In this document: piece by piece, positions 22,000-34,690 of the stretch
Numbering within the stretch: the first letter of the stretch is position 1
Layout: every line of letters begins with the position of its first letter
Assembly: GCA_964036195.1 (NCBI GenBank)
Contig: OZ038460.1
Span: 16,929,504-16,993,503 of the forward strand
Source of the DNA: Sphaerolaimus hirsutus
Taxonomy: Eukaryota; Nematoda; Chromadorea; Monhysterida; Sphaerolaimidae
DNA length: 64,000 nucleotides
Reading direction: 5' to 3'
Program-made: the position numbers and the translations under genes
The notes under the pieces: model-generated
Seen by the model: only the letters and a program-made list of their open reading frames with translations
The model's database searches: none
What the model was told of the DNA's origin: nothing

Positions 22000-23880
22000 T
22001 TCAATATTCAATTATGAACTTATAAATATGCTAATTAATATTTAATTGATAAATAAATTTGTAAATGTTGATTAATATTTAATTAAGAAATACACTTAAA
22101 AATAAGTAAAATAAATAAATGGGCTTACATGTGCAATGGGTCTAGATGGGTAATGGTAAGAATTATAGGGGTAGATGTGTAATGGGTTTAGATGTGTAGC
22201 GGCACAGGGTCCACCAAAAATACATTACACATTGTGACAGGTTTGAATAGTTGTTTTTGTTTTTCTGTGTCCAGGAATTCATTCTTATCATAAAATTGTA
22301 AAGAGTAAAATTGTACACAGTTTCAAATCTGTATAGCCAGAGTACCCTAAACGATTTTGGTAGCTCAAATATAAGGACCACCATTTCGAAAATTCTTTGG
22401 TTCGACTTCGCGTCGTGAGATGGAGTAAGGATGGACGTTGTAAACATGTCGAACATGAGAGGTTTCTCCAATACTTAAAAACCGAATTTTAATTATTAAT
22501 TTACCCACAAAGCCAACAGCAGTAACATATATCAACGGATTCTACCCATGCAGTTTTCTTCGGCAAAAAAATTCCTGCCCAAAAACATTTCTACGAATTT
22601 TTGTCAAAACGATTTTGACAGAAAATGTTTCCTTGACCGAAAAACTTGACACATCCACTACTTCAATCATCGCAACTAGAGGCCACACAAAGAGTTACAA
22701 ACGATGAAATCACACGACAGCCGGCGCATTTACATCCATTCATATCAGCCCCGAGCAGAGCGAGCAGCCAAGTAAATAACGCATAACATTTACAATTTTC
22801 ACCCAAGGAGGCACGTTGGATGCCAACCGTTGGGGGGGGGGGGGTGCGGAATGGGGGGGGGGGTATTCGTGATATAAACTGCCCACAGCCGAAAGATGCA
22901 TGCATACAATGACTGAGCATTTGGGGCCATGGAGCCGTGCAAGCTGTTGTCGTTCTAGATGGTGTCACTTTGAATGTGTAACAGTGGGGAAATTGTTTGT
23001 CGGGGAGTGCTCAGGCCCCACATGAGAGAAGAGGCAGCAACTTGGCTTGGATATGGTTTTTTTATCCAGTATGCATGGAGCATTCACCAGTAGATCAGCT
23101 CCAATTGTAGTTGAACACTTCCAACAGTGCCAATTAGATGAAGCACAACTTTCCACTGATGACTAATCACCAGTTTGCTTAACAAGCATGCTCAATTTGC
23201 AACCAAACTCACACATATCATACAACATCCTCTCAGATCACTAACCCATCAAATGCACATTGTTAACTTACAAATTGCCAGGTATCCCGCAACATTTGCA
23301 AAATGCTGGTATATCATCGATGCATGCTGGTAACAAACTACTGTCTGATTGAGAAAGCATGCTGGCAATGTGATGATATGATAAGTCACTCACAAATTTT
23401 GACAAATATAAATGTGTTATTGTTTTTTTTGGTGAATCGGCATCAAGTTTTGTCAGTATGCAGCATTTCCTTGTCAATTTTGTAATGGGCAAATGAAATG
23501 AGTCCATTGGTTTTTGCTTGACTCAGCACTGTACAATTCAAATTTCATGGTGTAGGCTCATGGTGATGTATGTTGTGATTATAAATATGACTTCAGATAG
23601 TCAAAACCCCATAATGCCAAAACAAAAACTACCCACAAGAGCACAATCCCACATTCAACCTGACACCCTACACAGCACCTTACAAAGTCCAAACAGTGGC
23701 CCGGTGCCACGGCACAGTATAAGCAAGACACATGTGCACCGGACCATACCCATCCATCACATCACATGTGTGCGTGTGTGTGCCAGCGGCGCGTTTACGT
23801 GCCCCGGGGTCAGATCCAATTAGAAGGTAAGGCGCGCGTAAGGCGCACGACAGGAGAGTAGCGCTGAAATTGAGCGCATT
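22000..23880. other. No gene recognised
   Basis: Short open frames on the minus strand (22965-23156, 23268-23507) are Cys/Ser-rich but have no motif or splice support. Confidence 0.35.
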
Positions 23881-23887
23881 GGCGCCC

Positions 23888-24090
23888 CGCACAGTAGTTG
23901 ACACTAGTGTCAACTGGTCCGTGTCAACTCAGATTTCGGCTTCACGTGTCCTAGAGCGATCGCGAAATGCACATGCGGCGATGTTGAAAACTAAATATTA
24001 CGGTAAGTTCATTGGAAGATCGCTCTGCGACACGTGAAGCCGAACTCTGAGTTGACACGCACCAGTTGACACACGTGTGTCAACTTGTTA
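23888..24090. repeat. CTAGTTGACA-type MITE inside a GTAAGGCGC-ended element
   Basis: Arms CAACTGGTCCGTGTCAACTC and the reverse, with TCACGTGTC/GACACGTGA. The host element has AAGGTAAGGCGCGCG at the left and GTGCCTTACATTCTCCTT at the right. Confidence 0.5.
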
Positions 24091-24638
24091 AGCGCACAAT
24101 TTCAAGGTTTGCTCGCGTATCCGGTGCCTTACATTCTCCTTAAATACTAATTGAATTTGGCGCCTGGCAGGAGGCTTCGTTGAAATGCGACCTAACTAGT
24201 GTTAAGGGTAGCGTATTTTTTGTGTGCGTCAAATACGCTTTTGATTGGGGTCGCTTTCGGGGGAGATGGAAATCGATGTGAGGGAAGGGAAGTTTGGTGG
24301 GTATTCATTTTTTTTTGGAAAGTCAAATTTTTCGCGGAATTTAATAAACGCACCAGTGTCAGCGACAAAATTTGATTGACCCGGCGGGATTTCTTCCGGG
24401 CAGCTCGGTTCATAGTATTTTTTTAAATTTTGAAGTGTCGTAGAATTCTCAAACAATAGAATGAAAAAGACGGCTTCCGTTTTCAAATTTGCAACAGAAA
24501 CATACACAGCACTTGAAACTGAAAATTGTTACCGAAACTAAAATGTGACAAACAATAAGCTGCCATTTAGTATATCTAATAAATTTTTGATGGTCACACA
24601 AGCTGTTGACTGAAATTCAATTCGGTCCCAATGATTTA

Positions 24639-25769
24639 AACACCTTCCCGGTCACGTCCGGCACCCATTTTTTGATTTTACTTCTCACATCCTATCCCCA
24701 GTTCTAGGGCACCCCAGAGGCTGAAACTTGGGGGAGATATTGGCGCAACCCCCCTCTACTTCGCACAAATTTGGGGGGTCGCGGCGACCCCTCTCAGCGT
24801 GGGCCGCCCTAAGTGCAAACATTTTTTTCGGCTTTTTTGGTGTCCCACAGCAGGTCCGGCACCCGCTGATTTCTGAGCTGTGGGAGGGGTATAAATCTAA
24901 AATTTTGGAGATGTGTTACCTACACCACTCCCCTACTATACACTATTCAATAATGTGAAATAAATGCGAAAAATTTCTCAAAGATTCGCTTATTCTCTAA
25001 AAAAACACCACTCCCCAATAGATGGATGACATAAAATTCACTTTTTGGAACTTTTTTATTAGACACTTGAAGAGATGGTTTACGATACTTTAAAGGGAAC
25101 GGTTTGATGTTTAAAGTTTTGTAAAGAACCATACTTCTAAAATGCCTGCATTACAAAATTTACTTAGGGCGAATTTTATGACATCATAATGACATCATTG
25201 CAGGAACAAAAATTTACAAAATTTACACTTTGAAATTCCCCCCAAGTAAATTTTGCAATGCAGGCATTTTAGAGGTATGGTTCTTTACGTAACTTTAAAC
25301 ATCAAACCCTTCCCTTTAAAGTATCGTAAACCATCTCTTCAAGTGTCTAATAAAAAAGTTCCAAAAAGTTAATTTTTTGTCATCCATCTATTGAGGAGTG
25401 GTGTTTTTTTAGAGAATAAGCGAATTTTTGAGAAATTTTTCACATAAATCTCACATTTTTGAATAGTGTACAGTAGGGGAGTGGTGTTGGTAACACATCC
25501 CGAAAATTTACGATTTATACACCTCCCACAGCTCAAAAATCAGCGGGTGCCGGACCTGCTGTGGGACACCAAAAAAGCCAAAGAAAATTTTGCACTTAGG
25601 GCGACCCACCCTGAGAGGGGTCGCAGCGACCCCCCCAAGTCATGCGAAGTAGAGGGGGGTTGCGCCAATATCTCCCCCAAGTTTCTGCCTCTGGGGCGCC
25701 CTAGAACTGGGGATAGGATGTAAGACGTAAAATCAAAAAATGGGTGCCGGACGTGACCGGGAAGGTGTT
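24639..25769. mobile_element. 1.13-kb long-palindrome element, TA target duplication (copy 1)
   Basis: Starts AACACCTTCCCGGTCACGTC and ends GACGTGACCGGGAAGGTGTT, flanked on both sides by TA. The arms of more than 500 bp are near-complete inverted repeats of each other, so the element is a foldback. Each arm carries an 80-odd-codon open frame with VPDLLWDTKKA and EVEGGCANISPKF. The second copy is at 62166-63299. Confidence 0.85.
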
Positions 25770-25994
25770 TACGTCTGTATGTTTCAGGCATATATTTTTC
25801 AGCCCTACAGTAAACAATTAAATGTTTATTTGCTTAAAATGATTCGGGTGCAAATATTCGGTTTGTCATTTCATGGGCATGTAAAAATGAGTTGCTCGTT
25901 ATTCCACACCCATTTGACCCCCCCCCCCCACTGAAACCGCTGCTGAAAAACACAATTTGTTTGTGGTGGTTGCTTGATTTAGAAGCGAAATATT

Positions 25995-26385
25995 AACCGT
26001 ATTTCCTCGAAATACCCCCAGGGGGTATATTTTATCAGAGTGCGAATTTTGAGTGGGGTTAAACAAGGGGATATTTCGAGGGGGGGGAGAGTTTATTTAG
26101 CCAGAAATTTTTTTAAAATCACAGTACTAAATTGTTGTTTGTAACGTACACAGATGTCTAAAAATGCAACAAAAACCGCCATGTATGGGACTCTATATAC
26201 TTATATAAGTAAGTAGACGGTATAAACCCTGTTCATTCATAACAGAGTCATTGTTTTTAACGTGTGTTCCGCGTTTTCCGGATCACAAACCGTAGCTTTT
26301 GTCAGTTACATTCTCTATTCACTATACTTGGGGGGGGTATTTCGAGGGGGTATTTCGAGGGGGGGTATTTCGAGAAAATACGGTA
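25995..26385. repeat. Type A MITE
   Basis: 391-bp copy with ACCGTATTTCCTCGAAATAC and a right end diverged to GAGAAAATACGGTA. Confidence 0.65.
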
Positions 26386-26427
26386 GACAAAATTGACATG
26401 GCGAATAGACAATATGTTGTCACAATG

Positions 26428-26590
26428 GGCCCACAAACGCTAGTTGACATCGACACCAAATGTCAACTGGTTCCGATCCCGATTCAAAGCTTGCTGACGA
26501 GTGGACGAACGACGTTCAAACGCAATCTTTGGATTGGGATCGTAACCAGTTGACATTTGGCGTCGATGTCAACTAGTGTGTGTGGGGCCA
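26428..26590. repeat. CTAGTTGACATCG palindromic MITE
   Basis: Clean copy: GGGCCCACAAACGCTAGTTG at the left, CAACTAGTGTGTGTGGGGCC at the right, arms GACACCAAATGTCAACTGGT / ACCAGTTGACATTTGGCGTC. Confidence 0.75.
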
Positions 26591-27349
26591 TTGTGACAGT
26601 CACATCCCCACCATCCATCCTCAACACCATGTTTCACATTTCTGTCCAGACGATCAAAATAGAAGTAGAAATGTTGTTCTGCACTATTTTCGGGACCAAA
26701 TTACATGGAACCAAAAGATATGATACCAAATGATATGGAACCAAATCATTGGAACGAAATAATATGTTAACCAAGCTGTCACAATGTGTATGAAAAATAA
26801 TTTCCGAATCGTTTGTGTGGCTCTCAAAGTCGATTGATTATTGACAGTTTAGTTTTGAAAAAGCATTAAATATGGATATCTACAATATAAAAAATGTTAT
26901 GAAATCAGGAGGAAAAAGTAGTTAAACCAGTAGTGTTCAAAAAATTTATATTTGTAAATATACCTTACTTTCTCAAATGATAAAGGGTCACCAATAGTTA
27001 ATTACACAGTATTTACCAAATAAAATATAATAGAGGGCACTTTATTAAAGACTCGCCTATCTTTTTGTAGAAAATTGTGATTAATCCATGATTTGGCAGG
27101 CTGTTAGAACAAATGCAATTTTAGAAATATTTAGAAAGCATTGGCATATTGGACTTCTTCGTCAAATAGGAATTCTGTAGTCTGAGAAGTGGATTTTAAA
27201 AAGTCAATTAGTCAAAAAATGTACTTTGAAAAATTAATAAAAGCTTAGAGTTATTTACATGCCATTGCCCGCCCTATTTTCACCTGGTCGCCAACGCGCT
27301 TTGCACTGAAAAAGGGTGATATTCACAGAATATAAATTATAATTAAAAA

Positions 27350-27720
27350 TACAGATTTCCTCGAAAACCCCCCAGGTGTTTTCGAGCTGAGTAAAAAATA
27401 CCCCCCTCTAAATACCCCCGTCTGGAATGATGTACATCATGTATACAATGTACATGATGTATTTATTGGGGTCAAATCTCATCGCAGCTGTACATAGAGT
27501 AGTTTGTATAGCTATTTTTATGTTATATTTACTACGTCCCGTTTGGTGATGTTTATTACAAGTTTGGGTACGTAAAAGCCCATTCTTTACTACGTTATTT
27601 ATGAAAATTTCTGGTGAAACAATACCCTCCCCTCGAATAAGCCCCCCTAGAAATACACCCCCTCAAAATTTCCACTCTGAAACAATAAACCCCCTGGGGG
27701 TATTTCGAGGAAATACGGTA
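27350..27720. repeat. Type A MITE (long form)
   Basis: Left end diverged (ACAGATTTCCTCGAAAAC), right end GAGGAAATACGGTA. Contains GTACATCATGTATACAATG. Confidence 0.65.
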
Positions 27721-27729
27721 GTCTCAGAA

Positions 27730-29330
27730 AATATCACAGAACAAACATAATAAGTAAATCTCCCCGAGAAAAGACGATAAATATAATAAATTATAAATAT
27801 TATTTTTGAATTTTCTGATATTTAAAAAACAATTCTCCAAAAGATTTCATTAATGCATATAGCGCGTATGCTAATGGCTTTTCCATCTCTTAACCCCATT
27901 AATGCAGTATTTCATGGACCAAGCATGAGTATTAAAAAATATCAGTGTATTTACCTAAAATGACAAAAAAACGTGAAAATCTGTAGAGAAAAAAATGTTT
28001 GACTCATTCTCAGGTACATAGCGACATAAGAAAACAGCGACAAATACTTTTAAAAGCCCTCTCAAACCACAAGATACCTATTTTTTATATACCTAACTTC
28101 GATACATAGCAATGTTTTTGAACAAATCTAAATATATAGTGCAAATGAGAAAGAATGCGCTACCACTGGCGAGAAAAAAATATAAATATTTATATCATGA
28201 ACATTAGATGACATTCATGACATTAAGCGTGACATATTTTGCAGCCATAATTTTTTGTCACAATATTTTTACGAGCATGAAATTACCCAATCTATCGAAG
28301 CATAAAAATCTTTCAAATGACAAAAAAAGACATCCACCAAGGCAATTTTTAGCTGTCAACGACAACAAAACTGGCCTAGAAACCTGCATAATTGCAACAT
28401 TGAAAAGTATGAAATAAGACAAGCGTAGGTTGCATAATCCTACCCTGTCATTTCAAATTTCAATTTCACTTTGATGTAGATCAATCGACGTAAAGCAAAG
28501 TCGAGAGCAGAAATCTTGGTATTATAAAACATTATAAAAAAGAGATACAATTTGCAACACGAAGAAAATAAATTTTGTAGGAAAAATACAAAAACTTCCA
28601 CTGTAAATACAACCCATCCAGATGCAAAAGATACATGTACATTCACGTAGAGATGGATATCGTCAAGGAAATTGTAAATAGTTACAAATAGTGTCATAAG
28701 ATAAAAAGTGACAGAATCTTAGCACCTTATAAGCTCGCTCTAACAGGCCAACTAGGTATATACCTCAATATGAAGGCAGCATAAAATATATATTTATGTC
28801 CACTGGCACATGCATAAGTCATGCAAAATTTATCCAGCTAAACTTGTGCTGTGTGCTATGAATGTAAAATGCAAATGGCAAAAAGCTACTTGAATAACAT
28901 GCAAAACTGGTAAATACATGAGCACTAATAACTGCGGGCAGCGTCAGTGCATAAGTAACGATTGAAAAATAAATGGGAAAATGCGAAATTAGTGCTGAAT
29001 TTTAAGGTAATTTATGCAAATGTTGGAAAATTTGTGCAGCAATTCATTAACATTCAGTTGTTTCTTGATTATTTGTTACAAAAGATATACTGAGAATCAT
29101 CATAGGTAAATAGTTCCATACCATTAAATTTATTTGCTCAATAATTCTTCACATGGCGCCGAGGCATCACAGCACTATTGAGATATGAAATAGGTTCACA
29201 AACTTTTGCATGTGCTCAGGTTAAAACTAAACCATGGGATATGGGATGTAGTAACATGACTAATGACCACTTTCACTGAACTAAAGCTGCATGCTATGCA
29301 CCGTATTAGTAATGTAAATACGCCAAGGCG
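27730..29330. other. AT-rich sequence, no gene seen
   Basis: Short open frames only. No repeat ends recognised. Confidence 0.35.
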
Positions 29331-29335
29331 CCATG

Positions 29336-30764
29336 TAGGGTTGGGAATTCCAAAATTTTCGGGTTCGGGTATCGGGTATCGGGTCCTAAAAATTTCGGGT
29401 CGGGTATCGGTTCCAAAAAATGTGCGGGTATCGGGTTCGGGTTCGGGTATTGAGGTCGGGTATCGGGTCGGGTTTTCAGGTTAAAATGTTGGGTATCAGG
29501 TAATAAAAATGTCGGGTATGGGGTAAGAGAATTGTTGGGCATCAGGTGATAAAATCAGCTGGTATTGGATGGACCAAAAAAATACAGCATGGTGTAGTGT
29601 ATCTATCGCAAGGTGTATAACTAAGTACAAATACACAGAGATGCAGCAGTTTTTCCAAAAAAATCATCTTGCAGAAAAAAGCATGACCATTGAATAGTGA
29701 TATAAAACATAGCTCCATTTGTTGTGGGATACCATCACACTGTTGTCGCTGAGTCCCCCAAAAATAGTGAGGCATATTTTTGTTGGATTCAGATTGGCCC
29801 ACAGTGTTACCTCAACATGCTTGGATAATAACTTCTGAAAGCACTGCACTGTGAACTGAGCAGAAATATGTTTCAATAATACTTAGTAATCATTTCCAGT
29901 TGTAGCAATTGAGCTTAATGGTTCTGTTATTTTGCATAGTGTCATGCCATGGCTGCTGAGGCCCCAAGAATGGTGTAACATATTTTTTGCAGGTTTCTCT
30001 TTGGCCCACAGTTTATACCTCAGTAAATTTGGAGAAAAAAACAGTGGCAAACTAGAATACCTGTATATAAACACTCAACCCACCAATAAATTTCAACAGT
30101 GCTTGAAACATTACAGTTAATGGTGGCAGGTGGCCTTCACAGGATGCCAAAAAAGTGCAACTGTCGGCACACTCAGGATATGAATTCTCATTGCCTGATT
30201 ACAAAACAGTTGCCAACTCAACTGTGGATGTTTTCACAACTTTTTGGTTGAGCAAACCACTTTTTCTAGTTGGAACCATGCCATGCCTGGCAGTGCACCC
30301 AGTCAGACTGTCTGCCTCACTGAACCAGTACAACTGAACACACTTTGAAAATAAAACTGCAATCAAGTGTACCCAGATTTCTGGCAGCCATTTTGGCCAA
30401 GGGAAAGGCAGCTATCTGAATTGTCTTAAATTGAATCAAATTTTTTCAAATGTGAATGAAGACATGCAGTAATTAATAAAAGGAGATCTGAACTTATTGA
30501 AGAAAAAAAACAATTAGAAGTGACTAGCTGACAACTGCACCAAACAACTGGAGGCTGTATTTACAATGCTCCTAAACTGCTTGAAAGATTGACCTGTGGG
30601 AAGTTTTTGCGGGGATTTTCGGGTATTGAGTGCGGGTTCGGGTATAAAGGTCGGGTATCGGGTTCATGTTCGGATAGTAGTTTCGGGTTCGGGTGTCGGG
30701 TTTTGGTTCCAAAACGTGTGCGGGTATTGGGTACGGGTCGGGTCGGGTCAGGTTCCCAACCCTA
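29336..30764. mobile_element. Ac-like hAT element with GGGTAT arrays, 8-bp TSD (7/8)
   Basis: Left TAGGGTTGGGAA, right TTCCCAACCCTA. Flanks GCGCCATG and GGGCCATG. Inside the left end lies an array of CGGGTATCGGGTTCGGG, and a similar G-rich array lies inside the right end on the same strand. The middle holds two diverged copies of a block with TTGGCCCACAGT and no intact transposase. It is inserted in a GGCGCC-rich repeat. Confidence 0.85.
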
Positions 30765-31082
30765 GGGCCATGGCGCATTTCCACTTGAAGCGCCAGGATT
30801 TAATGGCGCCCCGCCACATACATGATTTTTGTCTCAAGCGCCAATGGCGCCAGTGCATTTGGTTGGGCATCAAACACCATTTGAATTGTCGCTTGCGCCA
30901 TGGCGCTGCTTAGTTACTAAACGGTATGCATGTATGTTCATAAATGTGCAAACATATGGTCTTTGTGTTCGGCTCTGTCATGATTTTGCGGCATATTCAT
31001 TAAAATATCTACACGGCAAAAGCTGAAAAAATGGCACAGAACAAGCGATTCCAAATGTGGAAGTATTTATTCACGTTTACTA

Positions 31083-31486
31083 TACCGTATTATCTCGAAA
31101 TACCCCAATGGGGGTTTATTATTTCGCAAGCAAAATTTGAGGGGGGGGGGGGGTTAATTCGAGGGGGGCTTATTCTAGGGGGTATTATTTCGACAGAAAT
31201 TTTCGTGAGGATCGTAGTAAATAGTGGGCAATTTCGTAACCGAAACAGGTAATAAATGTGTCCAAACAGGATATATTTGGACATAAAAACGTATATGGCT
31301 ACACGACACGAACTAGTCTTATGTATGTGTAGCTGCATACAAATTAGCAGTAATAAATACATCATGTACATTTCATACATGATGTACATCATTCCGGGGG
31401 TATTATTATTTCCCCAGCCCATTTTGAGGGGGGTTGATTGGAGAGGGGGGTTAATTCAAGGGGGGATAATTCGAGGTAATACGGTA
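31083..31486. repeat. Type A MITE (long form)
   Basis: TACCGTATTATCTCGAAATA to GAGGTAATACGGTA. Interior shares GGATATATTTGGACATAAA with other long copies. Confidence 0.7.
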
Positions 31487-31489
31487 GGT

Positions 31490-33130
31490 ACAGTGCAATC
31501 AGTTGTAGCTGGGAGATGACATGCAGTGGTTTAAAATGTTGATACCCCATTTAAATTCAACCGATGAACTTTCAGCTAAGCATGGGGATAGGTTGAATAC
31601 AAGTTCAAGTGTTAGGTATTTACATTTGGGCCCCAGAGACATTTCCCCACTCTTTAGTTGTAGTGGTCAGTCAATATTTTTCCCAATTTCCAAGTATTGA
31701 GTTTAGATAAAAAAGGTTTTGTTCTGCACTTCTGCTTTTTGTTGTGTTTTGACATAAACTGGAATGAGCTCATAAAATGTTCCCCACTTTCTGTATCCAG
31801 AAATCCCCTCTAACCAGAATCATGCCAGAATACAACAGAATTGCATAAAACAAGGGTAGCACTCAAATGTTCCATTGACATTCAAAAATTAGAAACCTGG
31901 AAAGGGGGCCCCTACAAGGGCAATTTTTGAATGGCCAGGGCTACCCTCCATTGCACACAGCAGGGAATACTCCCATCATCTGTAAAATGTCATGCAAAGT
32001 GTCAAACGTCATGTAAAATGCCCTGGAAAATGTGAAACTACTGGTAAAATATGACAATAAAATTTGATATCTTACAGGACATTTTACACGACTTGTTTCT
32101 ACTCATGTTGAGTAGAAAATCCATAGCTAGCATTTAGTGGTTTATGAAAGTTGTTGAAAAATACTGCATATTAATTTACATCTATACCTGATTTCACTGT
32201 AAATACATACATATTGACATCAAATAGCATTTATTCAGCCTTTAAACTGACGATATTTTGATGAAATCACGCAAAATTATCTTCCTGTGCTCGAAAAACA
32301 TAAAATCTACGTAAATATATTTAACGTGGAAAAATTAGTTCAGAAAAGTGTAACACCCTGTTCAAACTCCGACTTTCATCTTTAAGCTCACTTACAAATG
32401 CATACATATTTATTACCTAACTTTATCTTGACCACATGCGTCTAGCGATGGAAAAACATGTCGATGATTAATAAGTGGTTAGAAAACACCACAGGGCTCT
32501 TTTTCAAGTGGTATGTATACTTCATGGATTCCATTACAATTGAAGCAAGGCGTTTTTGACACATTCTTTCAGATGTTAACAATCATTGAGATGAGACATA
32601 TTTACGGTATTTGTATCAAACCCGATCACCGATATTCAGCTTTTCGAACACTGGAACTTTTTACGGTGTCTTCCGAGTAGACACAGATCACAAATCAATG
32701 TATCGTAATTCCTCGAAACACCCCCACCCCCGAATTACCCCCCTCAATATTTGCACCCTGAACAAAATAAACACAGTTGGGTTATTTAGAGGAAACTCGG
32801 TAGAATAACAGAGACAGCACAGAACGTTTACTTCACACAGCGCAGTTCCGGTCAATTTCAAATACAGTGTATTTCCGCGTATTTCAGATCGTCCAAAATA
32901 ATACACGATAATTTATGGCGCCATTTTAAAACATTGGCGCCACACTGGCGCTGGCGCCATTGCAAGCGCCTGGAAGTCCATAGAAGATGGGCGGGCTAGA
33001 GTTAAGCCGGATGAAAGAACGACGCCATCATAGTAACATGGAAGTGCGGCAGACTTGTTTGAGGGGTTGGCAGAATTATACAGTGTCCGTCAAGTTTCAA
33101 GAAATATTCGAATTGCCCCCTAGGAATAGC
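31490..33130. other. Mostly unassigned sequence
   Basis: A truncated TGTAAAATG-type inverted repeat at about 31980-32100 and a short diverged type A copy at about 32698-32803. No gene seen. Confidence 0.35.
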
Positions 33131-33138
33131 ACGGAACT

Positions 33139-33723
33139 GGTGCCAGTTGCGCAAGTGGAGAAGTGTAAAGTGAAATGGGAAGTGAGGAGTGAAGTGAAAT
33201 GAGAGTGAAAAGTAAAGTGAAATTTTGACGTGACGTTTTTTGAATACGATTCAATTTTCAATTCCAAAGTTCTGACCAGGGTTGGCAAAATCTCAGAAAA
33301 AAATAAAAATACAATAAAAATAAAATAGAAAATTGAAGAATAAAATAAAAATAAAATGTAAAATTGAAGAATAAAATAAAAATAAAATACAATTTTAATA
33401 AAAATAAAATACAATTTTAGTAAAAAGAATTTTACTTAAATCAATCCTGGTCACAATCTAAAATAAAAAATAAAAATAAAATAAAAATAAAATGAAAAAT
33501 TGAATAAAATAAAAATAAAGTACAATTTTAATAAAAATAAAATACAATTTTAGTAAAAAGAATTTTACTAAAACCAACCCTGGTTCTGACGCAAGCGAAA
33601 AATCGGCACGTTTTTAAATAATCATAACCGTTATCAGAGACAATCCTGTAAAAGTCAGAATTCATCAATTACGGTTTTTTTCCACTTTTTATTTCACTTC
33701 TCCACTTGCGGAACTGGCCCCGG
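33139..33723 (+). mobile_element. Introner-group MITE (GAAGTGAAATGG interior) split by a hAT
   Basis: Left GGTGCCAGTTGCGCAAGTGG, right CCACTTGCGGAACTGGCCCC then GGG. Without the inserted hAT element it is about 270 bp. No coding exon flanks it. Confidence 0.75.
33277..33582. mobile_element. hAT MITE with perfect TSD GTTCTGAC
   Basis: CAGGGTTGGCAAAATCTCAG start, ACCAACCCTG end, identical 8-bp GTTCTGAC on each side. Interior is AATAAAATA-rich. Same family as 54333-55978, and a solo end at about 58612. Confidence 0.92.
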
Positions 33724-33779
33724 GAACATTATTCTGCGTTGGCAAGGCGATTGAACATCTGGCACTTGCGATTCGAAAC

Positions 33780-34122
33780 TACCGTATTTGCTTGAATAAT
33801 CCCCCTGGGGGATTATTATTTCGCCAGACTTTTTGAGGGGGAACTATTCGAAAGGGGGACTATTCGAGGGGGGAATTATTCGTGTAGGGAATTACTCTTT
33901 CGTCAAAACGTTCGAGCATCTTTATATAAGTCATTTCACACAATGTGCATTTTTAACACAAACACGTGCCATTTTTGTTAAAATTTGGCACAACTAATTG
34001 ATGATATATGTTTAAGGGGGGATTTTTCGAGTGGGGCAATTTTTATTTCGTCACTCATCTTACAGGGGGGATTATTCGAGGGGGAAATATTCAAAGGGAG
34101 GGCTATTCAAGCAAATACGGTA
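33780..34122. repeat. Type A-related MITE (CCGTATTTGCTTGAATAA)
   Basis: Variant with TTGCTTGAATAATCCCCC instead of TCCTCGAAATACCCCC. Ends ATTCAAGCAAATACGGTA. Another copy of the variant is at about 35912-36157. Confidence 0.65.
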
Positions 34123-34132
34123 TGTCAAATTA

Positions 34133-34690
34133 ATCACTCGACATCAGAGGGGTCTCCAGGAGTTTTAGCCTCGCGACGCGACGCTGGGTGGATAGCAAAC
34201 AAGTCCCCTGGATGGGATAGATAACCGGTCCCCCGGATGGGATAATTAACTGTGGGATATATAACTGTGGGAAGTGGGATAGATAACTGTGGGATAGATA
34301 ACTGGAAAATTTTCTGGGGGCTGGGGTGGGCCTGGGGGAGCTCGCGGGGGCTCAACATACAGGCTTTTTCAAGGTTATATAAATACAAAACGAAAATCGC
34401 TAAAATAGGTAAAACGGCCAAAATTGGCGAAAATGCCTAATAGGTATGTTACCATGTATATAGCAGACAATAGTTATTTGAAGGTGAAAATTGGCAAAAT
34501 AAAGCTAAATTTTTGTGATTTTGAGTAAGAATTGTGGAAAAATCGCTAAAATTACCCCGCATCGATAGATATCCGAGCGATTTGAGGGGATGTCCAGGGC
34601 ACAGTAGCCAAAAATTTTGCCTCGGGATAGATAGATAGCTGACCGATTAGGGGGATCTGCCCCCCAGCCCCCCATTGGAGACCCCCGTTT
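34133..34690. repeat. GATAGATAAC tandem-bearing element
   Basis: Contains repeats of GGGATAGATAACTGTGG at 34215-34310 and GGGATAGATAGATAGCTGA near 34625. Same family as 48827-50423. Confidence 0.5.

Noticed and set aside
25466..25723. Recurring VPDLLWDTKKA frame as a gene
   Set aside because: It occurs in both arms of each long palindrome, so it is a property of the repeat. No start, splice or domain evidence.
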